DNA of 7,032 nucleotides from an uncultured Coriobacteriaceae bacterium (GCA_902766805.1 CACXFF010000002.1:1-7032); one strand, 5' to 3'; positions 1 through 5,553 are shown, counted from the first letter of the stretch. Made by a program: numbers and translations. Notes: a model not told the origin generated them from the sequence alone.

Positions 1-81
1 CGCGTCCCGAAGCTTTCGTCACCCCTCCTTAGGTTCGGTTTAGCTTGGCTGCGTAGAGTAGCGGCTGTCAGTCAGGAACGC

Positions 82-100
82 CGGGCGCAGGGGGCGCCCG
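82..100 (+). other. Small GC hairpin in the 5' flank of the DUF4956 gene
   Basis: CGGGCGC at 82-88 pairs perfectly with GCGCCCG at 94-100 around a 5-nt loop, ending nine bases before the AAAAGGAG ribosome binding site (109-116). It has no T-tract, so it is not a terminator. It may stabilise the 5' untranslated region or be chance in GC-rich DNA. No convincing -35/-10 pair is visible in positions 1-80, although TAGAGT at 54-59 resembles a -10 box. Confidence 0.35.
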
Positions 101-123
101 TCCAGCCCAAAAGGAGTCCAGCC

Positions 124-837
124 ATGTTCGATTCTCTCTTCGGTACCGCCAACGCCGTCGATGCGGCTGCAGCCGCCACAGCCACGACCACCTCGCTCAA
201 CATCGAAGCCTTCGCCATCTGCACGGTCGCAGCCGTTGCCTTGGGCATCGTGTTGGCCTTCGCCTACATGTTCCGCGGCCGCTACACCAAAAGCTTCGTG
301 ATCACGCTCGCCATGCTGCCGGCCATCGTCGCCGTGGTCATCATGATGGTCAACGGCAACATCGGCGCCGGCGTGGCCGTCGCGGGTGCCTTCTCGCTGG
401 TGCGCTTCCGCAGCGCCCCGGGCAGCGCCAAGGACATCTCCTTCATCTTCTTGGCGATGGCCGTCGGCCTGGTCTGCGGTATGGGCTACCTGGGGTACGC
501 CGCCTGCATCACGGCCATCATGTGCGTCGTCTACCTGCTGCTCACGCTCTCCAACTTCGGCCAGGCCAAGTCCTCGCCCGACCGCACCCTGCGCGTGACC
601 ATCCCCGAGGACCTCGACTACAACGGCCTGCTCACCGACCTCTTCGCCCAGTACACCACCTACCACGAGCTCGTGGACGTGCGCACCACCAACATGGGCT
701 CGCTCTTCCGCCTCACCTACAACGTCGGCATCGCGCACCCCGAGCAGGAGAAGGCCTTCATCGACGAGATCCGCTGCCGCAACGGCAACCTCGAGGTCGC
801 CCTCATGCAGCAGGCCGCCCTGCACAACGAGCTCTAA
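124..837 (+). CDS. DUF4956 domain-containing integral membrane protein
   Basis: This 237-residue protein matches the DUF4956 family by its conserved stretch GAFSLVRFRSAPGSAKDI at residues 88-105. No biochemical function is established for the family. After a short Ala/Thr-rich N-terminus come hydrophobic segments at roughly residues 29-50, 57-76, 80-93, 105-123 and 124-142, so the N-terminal 60% is membrane-embedded. The C-terminal 90 residues are soluble, starting near RTLRVTIPEDLDYNGLL, and resemble a small alpha/beta domain that is probably cytoplasmic. AAAAGGAG at 109-116, seven bases before ATG, fixes the start, although the frame is open to the window edge. In other bacteria DUF4956 genes often sit beside VTC-type polyphosphate polymerase or CotH-like genes. 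Such a partner could lie upstream of the window, but none is visible here. The gene converges on a metallophosphoesterase gene and is followed by a strong hairpin. Confidence 0.88.
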   Translation: MFDSLFGTANAVDAAAAATATTTSLNIEAFAICTVAAVALGIVLAFAYMFRGRYTKSFVITLAMLPAIVAVVIMMVNGNIGAGVAVAGAFSLVRFRSAPGSAKDISFIFLAMAVGLVCGMGYLGYAACITAIMCVVYLLLTLSNFGQAKSSPDRTLRVTIPEDLDYNGLLTDLFAQYTTYHELVDVRTTNMGSLFRLTYNVGIAHPEQEKAFIDEIRCRNGNLEVALMQQAALHNEL

Positions 838-932
838 TCCCTTCGGGGCAGCTGGACCCATCCCGAGCGGCCGCCGGGCATCCAAGCGCACCCCCCTTAC
901 GCAGCCAGGACCGGAAAGGCGCCGCACTAGAC

Positions 933-971
933 AAGGTGGCGAAGTTGTATCAGGTACAACTTCGCCACCTT
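933..971. terminator. Probable bidirectional intrinsic terminator (perfect 17-bp hairpin)
   Basis: Bases 933-949 are the exact reverse complement of 955-971, with the 5-nt loop TCAGG at 950-954. The stem starts AAGGTGGCG and ends CGCCACCTT. On the plus strand four T residues (970-973) close and follow the stem, which is a short U-tract. On the minus strand the base-paired end is followed by TTGTC, a weaker tract. It lies between the converging DUF4956 and metallophosphoesterase genes, 96 nt after one stop codon and 27 nt after the other, as expected for a terminator serving both. The unusually perfect stem also leaves open an interspersed palindromic repeat used as a terminator. Confidence 0.75.
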
Positions 972-997
972 TTGCCACTTTCCGCCATGGGCATGGC

Positions 998-1600
998 TTA
1001 GAGCAGGTTGCTGGTGTCCTCAACGTCGAAGGACAGGAAGCGCTCGTCGTCGCCCTCGTAACCGATGGGCTCCGTGTCGGCGAAGAACTCCACGATGTCC
1101 TCGAGCGCCACGGGGCGGAAGTTGTTGGCGTCCACGCCCACGTCATAACGGCGCACGCCCATCGCGCGGTTGCGCGCGTTGTACTCGGGCTGCGAGTGGA
1201 TGTGCCCGTGGCACATGATGGTGCCGTAGAGCATGCGGTTCCATGAGAGGTAGGGGTAGTGCGACAGGCAGGCCATGTAGCCGTCGCGCGCCAGGCGGCC
1301 AATCTCGGCGTAATCGGCCCACGAGCTGAAGACCCCGGCCTGTGAGAAGTCGCGGTCGTGGTTGCCACGGATGAAGTGGATGTTGTGGCACAGGATCTGC
1401 TCGCGATAGTCACGCACGTAGCCGAAGTTGCGCTCCATGGTGAAGTCGCCCAAGTACCACAGCTCATCGTCGGGGCCCACGAGATCATTGATGTTGCGTA
1501 TGAGAATGCGGTCCATCTCTTCGACCGATGAGAAGGGTCGGTGCTCGTACTTGATGATGTTCTCGTGGCCAAAGTGGCCGTCTGCCGTGAGCCAGATCAT
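998..1600 (-). CDS. Calcineurin-like metallophosphoesterase (small, stand-alone)
   Basis: A 200-residue hydrolase of the calcineurin-like phosphoesterase superfamily, predicted cytoplasmic with two divalent metals in the active site. The family's metal ligands are present in order: D7-x-H9 (TADGHFGH), G51-D52 (YLGDF), G79-N80-H81-D82 (RGNHD), H114 (LSHYP) and G132-H133-x-H135 (CHGHIHSQ). The fold is compact with no extra domain, and no signal peptide or membrane segment is seen. Similar short proteins are annotated only as phosphoesterases or phosphatases, so the substrate cannot be named. An in-frame ATG exists at 1699, but the start at 1600 is preferred: GGAGG lies five bases upstream of it on the minus strand, the protein then begins with the canonical MIWLTADGHFGHENI, and the longer form would run into the inverted repeat. 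It is divergent from the leu leader and convergent with the DUF4956 gene, so it is probably monocistronic. Confidence 0.9.
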   Translation of the reverse strand: MIWLTADGHFGHENIIKYEHRPFSSVEEMDRILIRNINDLVGPDDELWYLGDFTMERNFGYVRDYREQILCHNIHFIRGNHDRDFSQAGVFSSWADYAEIGRLARDGYMACLSHYPYLSWNRMLYGTIMCHGHIHSQPEYNARNRAMGVRRYDVGVDANNFRPVALEDIVEFFADTEPIGYEGDDERFLSFDVEDTSNLL

Positions 1601-1643
1601 CTGCGCCTCCGTGCTTCCGTGCCGACGTTGAACATTCAGCACG

Positions 1644-1649
1644 ATACTA
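1644..1649 (-). promoter_or_regulatory. Candidate -10 box for the metallophosphoesterase gene
   Basis: Read on the minus strand this is TAGTAT, close to TATAAT and 43 bases ahead of the chosen ATG. No good -35 hexamer sits at the expected spacing, so support is weak. Confidence 0.25.
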
Positions 1650-1677
1650 CGGCAACGCGCCCGCTCCGCGCCAGACT

Positions 1678-1767
1678 CCGATGGCACATTTCTGTCCAAG
1701 ACAAGTCTGCGCCCTCAGCCTTTTCTTGAAGGTGGCAGACTTGTCTTGGACAGAAATGTGCCATCGG
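1678..1767. repeat. Perfect 33-bp inverted repeat (interspersed palindrome or MITE-like element)
   Basis: Bases 1678-1710 (beginning CCGATGGCACATTTCTGTCC) are the exact reverse complement of 1735-1767, separated by a 24-nt spacer (1711-1734). The spacer can itself fold weakly (CCTT at 1719-1722 with AAGG at 1729-1732). Each arm holds a mini-palindrome, AGAC-AA-GTCT, at 1699-1708 in the left arm. The arms are clearly more AT-rich than the surrounding genes. The element lies between two divergent genes, so it is not positioned as a terminator for either, and no target-site duplication is obvious. Its perfection suggests either a recent arrival of a small non-autonomous element, or a conserved repeat family maintained by hairpin selection. 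A binding site for a dimeric regulator is less likely given the arm length. Confidence 0.85.
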
Positions 1768-1817
1768 GACAACGTTTCAAGCCTGTGACCGTTGCGCGTG
1801 GTCGAGTGGGCCTTCGC

Positions 1818-1823
1818 TACACT
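1818..1823 (+). promoter_or_regulatory. Candidate -10 box for the leu operon
   Basis: TACACT is a reasonable -10 hexamer located 38 bases before the leader-peptide ATG, which would start transcription near 1830. The nearest -35-like element, TTGCGC at 1792-1797, is 20 bases away, longer than the optimal 17, so the promoter call is tentative. Confidence 0.3.
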
Positions 1824-1861
1824 TAGCAGCGTCCGGCCCTGCGGGAACGAGAGGAGACACG

Positions 1862-1933
1862 ATGGCCCGCACCCAGCACAGCGCGCTCGCCCTCCTTCTC
1901 GGCCTATCCCGACTTAGCAGCTTCGCGCGCTAA
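1862..1933 (+). CDS. leuL: Leucine leader peptide of the leu operon
   Basis: A 23-codon open frame with its own strong ribosome binding site (GAGGAG at 1851-1856, five bases before ATG), too short for usual gene finders. The core SALALLLGLSRL contains six leucines in ten codons (codons 9, 11, 12, 13, 15 and 18). Two are CTT and one is CTA, unlike the CTG/CTC that dominate in leuACDB. It ends 166 bases before leuA. A leucine-codon cluster just upstream of the first leucine-biosynthesis gene is the hallmark of a leader peptide that senses charged tRNA-Leu: scarce leucyl-tRNA stalls the ribosome and alters folding of the downstream RNA. The peptide itself probably has no other role. The symbol follows the enteric convention, and no sequence homology to enterobacterial LeuL is claimed. 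The stop codon's T and A (1931-1932) are part of a downstream stem. Confidence 0.82.
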   Translation: MARTQHSALALLLGLSRLSSFAR

Positions 1934-2094
1934 GGGCCCTGTCGCACGCATCTGCGCGATCAGCTCTAGCGCGCCTTCGTCCAGAAGGGCAAGCGGCGCC
2001 GAGAGCACATGACCTCCTGCCTTCCTGGACCCGCCTGCATCCTCGCAGGCACCGATGGGTACCCACGCCGTATTGGCGAGACATGATCAGGAGG
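1925..2094 (+). promoter_or_regulatory. Structured leu operon leader RNA (attenuator-like region)
   Basis: Several competing pairings are visible. Stem A: GCGCGCTA at 1925-1932, covering the end of the leader peptide, with TAGCGCGC at 1967-1974. Stem B: CCTTC at 1974-1978 with GAAGG at 1984-1988. Stem C: GCGCC at 1971-1975 with GGCGC at 1995-1999, exclusive of A and overlapping B. Stem D: GCCTGC at 2033-2038 with GCAGGC at 2045-2050. Stem E: CGCC at 2066-2069 with GGCG at 2075-2078. CCTCCTG at 2013-2019 is also perfectly complementary to CAGGAGG at 2088-2094, the leuA ribosome binding site. No U-tract follows any stem, so a standard intrinsic terminator is not seen. Control of leuA translation, possibly with Rho-dependent polarity, is inferred. 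The pairings were found by eye without energy calculation. Confidence 0.55.
2089..2094 (+). promoter_or_regulatory. leuA ribosome binding site that decides the start
   Basis: AGGAGG lies five bases before ATG at 2100. This selects MARKIHIFDTTLRDGEQSPG as the N-terminus over the in-frame ATG at 2055, which has only a weak upstream site and would add fifteen non-conserved residues. Confidence 0.85.
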
Positions 2095-2099
2095 AGAGC

Positions 2100-3632
2100 A
2101 TGGCCCGTAAGATCCACATCTTTGACACCACCCTGCGCGACGGCGAGCAGTCTCCCGGCGCTTCCATGAACACCGAGGAGAAGCTCATCGTCGCCCAGCA
2201 GCTCATCCGCCTGGGCGTGGACGTGATTGAGGCCGGCTTCCCCATCTCCAGCCCGGGCGACTTCCGTTCGGTGAACGAGATCGGGCGCATCGCCGGCGAC
2301 GATTGCGTGGTCTGCGGCCTCACGCGCGCCATCGACAAGGACATCGACGTCGCGGCCGAAGCCCTGAAGAGCGCCAAGCGCCCGCGCATCCACACCGGCT
2401 TGGGCGTCTCTCCCTCGCACATGCGTGACAAGCTGCACATGACCGAGGACCAGGTCGTGGAGCGCGCCACCCACTGCGTGCAGTACGCCAAGCGCTACGT
2501 GGAGGACGTGGAGTTCTATGCGGAAGACGCCGGCCGCGCCGAAGAGGCCTTCCTCATCCGCGTCATCCAGGCCGCCGTCGACGCCGGTGCCACCGTCGTC
2601 AACATCCCCGACACCACCGGCTACAACCTGCCCGAAGCCTGGGGCCGCCGCATCAAGGCCCTCTCCGACAACGTGCGCGGCATCGAGAACGTCACCATCT
2701 CGGTCCACACCCACAACGACCTGGGCATGGCCACCGCGCTCGCGTTGGCTGGCGTGGCCAACGACGCCACGCAGATCGAGTGCACCATCAACGGCTTGGG
2801 CGAGCGTGCCGGCAACACCGCGCTCGAGGAGGTCGTGATGGCCATCAAGATGCACGGCGATGCCCTGGACGCCTACACCGACATCAACACCCGCGAGCTC
2901 ACGCGCGCCAGCCGCCTGGTCACGCGCATCACCGGCATGAACGTGCAGGCCAACAAGGCCATCGTGGGCGCCAACGCGTTTGCCCACAGCTCGGGCATCC
3001 ACCAGGACGGCGTGCTCAAGCGCCGCGACACCTACGAGATCATCGACCCTGCCGACGTGGGCGCCGCTGGCTCGGAGATCATCCTGTCGGCCCGTTCGGG
3101 CCACGCCGCGCTGCGCCACCGCTTGGAGCAGCTGGGCTACAGCTTCGAGGATGCCGCCTTCGAGGACGTCTACACGCGCTTCCTGGAGGTCGCCGACCAG
3201 AAGAAAGAGGTCTACGACGAGGACCTCGAGTCCATCGTGCAGGAGCGCGAGCGCGACGTCGACGCCGTCTACACGCTCAACGCGCTGCAGGTCTCCTGCG
3301 GCGATCCGCTGATCCCCACCGCCACCGCCACGATCACCGACGAGCTGGGCGTGCGCCACGTGGTGGCCGCGACCGGCACCGGCCCGGTGGACGCCGCCTA
3401 CAAGGCCATCGACCAGGTGGTTGCCATCCACGGCGACCTGCAGGAGTTCGCGGTGAAGGCCGTGACCCGCGGCATCGACGCCCTGGGCGAGGTCGTGGTG
3501 CGCGTCGCCGCCGAGGACGGCCGCGTCTACACCGGTCGTGGCTCGGACACCGACATCATCGTGTCGTCGGCCAAGGCCTACGTGAACGCCATCAACCGCA
3601 TGATCAACACCGCGCGCGCCAACCGCGCCTGA
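2100..3632 (+). CDS. leuA: 2-isopropylmalate synthase (type 1)
   Basis: This enzyme catalyses the first committed step of leucine synthesis: acetyl-CoA plus 2-oxoisovalerate give 2-isopropylmalate and CoA, in the cytoplasm. The 510-residue product has a DRE-TIM metallolyase barrel starting with DTTLRDGEQSPG (residues 9-20; D9 and R13 expected at the active site). The metal-binding HTHND motif is at residues 203-207, and NGLGERAGN spans 231-239. A linker with HSSGIHQDGVLKRRDTYE follows, then a C-terminal LeuA allosteric domain (about residues 390-510) that binds leucine for feedback inhibition in this family. The length matches the type-1 class (E. coli about 523 residues) rather than the 600-plus-residue form of Mycobacterium and Corynebacterium. 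The regulatory domain and the position beside leuCDB argue against homocitrate or citramalate synthase. It is the first structural gene, 61 nt before leuC, and lies behind the leucine leader. No frameshift or missing key residue was seen. Confidence 0.97.
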   Translation: MARKIHIFDTTLRDGEQSPGASMNTEEKLIVAQQLIRLGVDVIEAGFPISSPGDFRSVNEIGRIAGDDCVVCGLTRAIDKDIDVAAEALKSAKRPRIHTGLGVSPSHMRDKLHMTEDQVVERATHCVQYAKRYVEDVEFYAEDAGRAEEAFLIRVIQAAVDAGATVVNIPDTTGYNLPEAWGRRIKALSDNVRGIENVTISVHTHNDLGMATALALAGVANDATQIECTINGLGERAGNTALEEVVMAIKMHGDALDAYTDINTRELTRASRLVTRITGMNVQANKAIVGANAFAHSSGIHQDGVLKRRDTYEIIDPADVGAAGSEIILSARSGHAALRHRLEQLGYSFEDAAFEDVYTRFLEVADQKKEVYDEDLESIVQERERDVDAVYTLNALQVSCGDPLIPTATATITDELGVRHVVAATGTGPVDAAYKAIDQVVAIHGDLQEFAVKAVTRGIDALGEVVVRVAAEDGRVYTGRGSDTDIIVSSAKAYVNAINRMINTARANRA

Positions 3633-3651
3633 CGCCCGTCCCACTCCGACC

Positions 3652-3671
3652 CGCGCCGCAGCCACGGCGCG
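3652..3671 (+). other. Intercistronic hairpin between leuA and leuC
   Basis: CGCGCCG at 3652-3658 pairs with CGGCGCG at 3665-3671 around a 6-nt loop. The stem is all G/C. It lies between the leuA stop and the leuC AAGGAGG site (3682-3688). It has no T-tract, so it is more likely an RNA-stability or processing structure than a terminator. Confidence 0.4.
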
Positions 3672-3693
3672 CCCGACCCCCAAGGAGGCATCC

Positions 3694-4959
3694 ATGCCCA
3701 AGCCCATGACCATGGCCGAGAAGATCCTGGCCGCCCACGCCGGCCTGGACGAGGTCGTCCCCGGCCAACTCATCGAGTGCACGCTGGACGGCGTGCTCGC
3801 CAACGACATCACCGCGCCGCCCGCGATCAAGGTGGTGGACCAGATCGGCGCGGGCGTGTGGGACAAGGACAAGATCTTCCTCGTGCCCGACCACTACGCG
3901 CCCAACAAGGACATCAAGAGCGCGGAGCAGACCAAGGCGATGCGCGACTTCGCCCGGGCTCACCAGATCACGCACTATTGGGAGACGGGCTGCGCCGGCG
4001 TGGAGCACGCGCTGCTGCCCGAGCAGGGCATCGTGGTGCCGGGTGACCTCATCATCGGCGCCGACAGCCACACCTGCACCTACGGTGGCATTGGCGCCTT
4101 CTCCACGGGCGTGGGCTCGACCGATGCCGGCGTGGGCATGGCTACGGGCAAGGCCTGGTTCAAGGTTCCCGAGACCATCCGCATCGAGGTCAACGGCGAG
4201 CTGGCCCCGGGTGTCTCGGGCAAGGACGTGATCCTGCACGTGATTGGCCTCATCGGCGTGGACGGTGCGCTCTACCAGGCCATGGAGTTCGGCGGCTCGG
4301 GCATCGAGCAGCTCTCCGTGGAAGGCCGCCTCACCATTGCCAACATGGCCATCGAGGCCGGCGGCAAGGCGGGCCTGTTCGAGGTGGACGACAAGGCGCG
4401 TGCCTACGTGCAGGCGCGCACGAGTCGCCCCTTCACCGAGTACCACCCCGACCCGGACGCCAGCTATGCGCGCGTGCTCACGATTGACGCCGCCGACATC
4501 GAGCCCTGCGTCGCGTGGCCGCACCTGCCGGGCAACACGCACCCCGTGAGCGAGAGCCGCCACATCACCATCGACCAGGCGGTGATCGGCTCCTGCACCA
4601 ACGGTCGCATCGAGGACATGCGCGCGGCGGCCGAGGTCCTGCGCGGGCGCACCGTGCACCCGGACGTGCGCTGCATCATCCTGCCCGCCACGCAGGCCGT
4701 GTGGCTGCAGTGCGTGCACGAGGGACTCATGGACGTGTTCGTGGAGGCGCACTGTGCGGTCTCCACGCCCACCTGCGGCCCTTGCCTGGGCGGCTACATG
4801 GGCATCTTGGCGGCGGGGGAGCGCTGCATCAGCTCCACGAACCGCAACTTCGTCGGCCGCATGGGCGACCCCACGAGCGAGGTTTACCTGGCCAGCCCCG
4901 CCGTCGCTGCGGCAAGCGCCGTGGCCGGCCACATCGCCCTGCCCTCCGACTTGGACTAA
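3694..4959 (+). CDS. leuC: 3-isopropylmalate dehydratase large subunit (HacA/archaeal-type LeuC)
   Basis: This is the large, [4Fe-4S]-bearing subunit of isopropylmalate isomerase. With LeuD it converts 2-isopropylmalate to 3-isopropylmalate by dehydration and rehydration, in the cytoplasm. The three cluster cysteines of the aconitase family are visible: C301 in GSCTNGR, and C361 and C364 in TCGPCLGGYMG. GADSHTCTYGGIGAFSTGVGS near residue 123 is another family signature. The 421-residue length fits the shorter archaeal/HacA-like class rather than the roughly 466-residue E. coli type, and the partner LeuD is correspondingly small. Databases may label this class homoaconitase, but the leuA-leuD-leuB context supports the leucine role. 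The first ATG of three closely spaced ones is chosen because AAGGAGG (3682-3688) is five bases upstream. Gaps of 61 and 36 nt to its neighbours imply co-transcription without overlap. Confidence 0.96.
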   Translation: MPKPMTMAEKILAAHAGLDEVVPGQLIECTLDGVLANDITAPPAIKVVDQIGAGVWDKDKIFLVPDHYAPNKDIKSAEQTKAMRDFARAHQITHYWETGCAGVEHALLPEQGIVVPGDLIIGADSHTCTYGGIGAFSTGVGSTDAGVGMATGKAWFKVPETIRIEVNGELAPGVSGKDVILHVIGLIGVDGALYQAMEFGGSGIEQLSVEGRLTIANMAIEAGGKAGLFEVDDKARAYVQARTSRPFTEYHPDPDASYARVLTIDAADIEPCVAWPHLPGNTHPVSESRHITIDQAVIGSCTNGRIEDMRAAAEVLRGRTVHPDVRCIILPATQAVWLQCVHEGLMDVFVEAHCAVSTPTCGPCLGGYMGILAAGERCISSTNRNFVGRMGDPTSEVYLASPAVAAASAVAGHIALPSDLD

Positions 4960-4962
4960 CCT

Positions 4963-4993
4963 GCGGCGCCACGGCCGCGAGAGAGGAGCTCTC
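4963..4993 (+). other. Intercistronic hairpins before leuD, one overlapping its ribosome binding site
   Basis: GCGGC at 4963-4967 pairs with GCCGC at 4974-4978. Immediately after, GAGAG at 4981-4985 can pair with CTCTC at 4989-4993 around a 3-nt loop, burying part of the leuD GAGAGGAG site (4981-4988). Both stems are short (5 bp) and may be weak in vivo. Confidence 0.3.
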
Positions 4994-4995
4994 CC

Positions 4996-5487
4996 ATGCA
5001 ATTCCACGGCACCGTCCACCGCTACGGACGTGACATCGACACCGACGTCATCATCCCCGCGCGCTACCTGAACACCTCTGACCCCGCCGAGCTCGCCAAG
5101 CACTGCCTGGAGGACTTGGACACCAGTTTCATCAGTCGCGTCCAGCCTGGCGACATCATCGTGGCCGAAGAGAACTTTGGCTGCGGATCGTCGCGCGAGC
5201 ACGCGCCCATCGCCATCAAGGCTGCGGGCGTGAGCTGCGTGGTGGCCAAGAGCTTCGCGCGCATCTTCTACCGCAACGCCATCAACATGGGCTTGGCCAT
5301 CCTGGAGTGCCCCGAGGCCGTCGACGCGATCGGCAACGGCGACACGGTGAGCATCGACGCTGACACCGGCACCATCACCGACGAGACGACCGGCGCCAGC
5401 TTCCAGGCACAGCCGTTCCCGCCCTTCATCCAGGAGATCATCGACGCGGGCGGCCTGGTGGCCCGCACCAAAGCCCAACGCGCCTAA
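4996..5487 (+). CDS. leuD: 3-isopropylmalate dehydratase small subunit (archaeal-type LeuD)
   Basis: This is the swivel-domain subunit that completes the isopropylmalate isomerase active site with LeuC. At 163 residues it is the short form, compared with about 200 in E. coli. The N-terminal GTVHRYGRDIDTDVIIPARYLN is the typical opening. The substrate-specificity and binding motif GCGSSREHAP spans residues 62-71. SFARIFYRNAINMGLAI follows near residue 87, matching the aconitase swivel fold. ATG at 4996 is preceded by GAGAGGAG (4981-4988) with a seven-base spacer. It lies 36 nt after leuC and 66 nt before leuB, so subunit genes are adjacent and probably made together. Homoaconitase or methylthioalkylmalate isomerase small subunits look similar, but the operon identifies this as leucine synthesis. 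Confidence 0.96.
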   Translation: MQFHGTVHRYGRDIDTDVIIPARYLNTSDPAELAKHCLEDLDTSFISRVQPGDIIVAEENFGCGSSREHAPIAIKAAGVSCVVAKSFARIFYRNAINMGLAILECPEAVDAIGNGDTVSIDADTGTITDETTGASFQAQPFPPFIQEIIDAGGLVARTKAQRA

Positions 5488-5498
5488 GGTCTGTCGCC

Positions 5499-5524
5499 GG
5501 CGCCGCTGTCTCGCGCGCGGCGCC
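5499..5524 (+). other. Intercistronic hairpin between leuD and leuB
   Basis: GGCGCCGC at 5499-5506 is perfectly complementary to GCGGCGCC at 5517-5524, giving an 8-bp all-G/C stem with a 10-nt loop. It starts 12 nt after the leuD stop and ends before the leuB AAAGGA site (5543-5548). No T-tract follows, so termination is unlikely. It could block exonuclease decay or mark an RNA processing point. Confidence 0.45.
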
Positions 5525-5553
5525 TGGTGTCCCAACCCGACGAAAGGAATCCC

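Noticed and set aside
40..1572. A 510-codon minus-strand open frame spanning the DUF4956 gene and the phosphoesterase
   Set aside because: It overlaps two well-supported genes in another frame, runs through the 17-bp terminator hairpin and has a compositionally biased translation.
1601..1699. Longer N-terminus for the metallophosphoesterase from an ATG at 1699
   Set aside because: The extra 33 residues are not family-like and overlap the 33-bp inverted repeat. The ATG at 1600 has GGAGG at ideal spacing and gives the canonical N-terminus.
1678..1767. CRISPR repeat or attachment site
   Set aside because: There is a single inverted pair with no regularly spaced direct repeats, cas genes, integrase or tRNA nearby.
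2009..2086. A 25-codon frame between leader peptide and leuA (starts MTSCLPGPACILAGT)
   Set aside because: It has no real ribosome binding site and only two leucines. It ends 13 bases before the leuA start and could be chance, although its translation would open the CCTCCTG segment, so it was not excluded as a curiosity.
2055..2099. Upstream in-frame ATG as the leuA start
   Set aside because: Its upstream site is weak and the added fifteen residues are not LeuA-like. AGGAGG at 2089-2094 clearly serves the ATG at 2100.
1934..2099. T-box riboswitch or classical U-tract terminator for leuA
   Set aside because: No T-box-like consensus (AGGGTGGNACCGCG) and no run of T residues were found in the leader. 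The Leu-rich peptide explains the regulation better.
1914..3872. A 652-codon minus-strand open frame across leuA and the leader region
   Set aside because: Same GC-bias artefact. It overlaps leuA entirely, crosses the leader RNA and shows no recognised domain.
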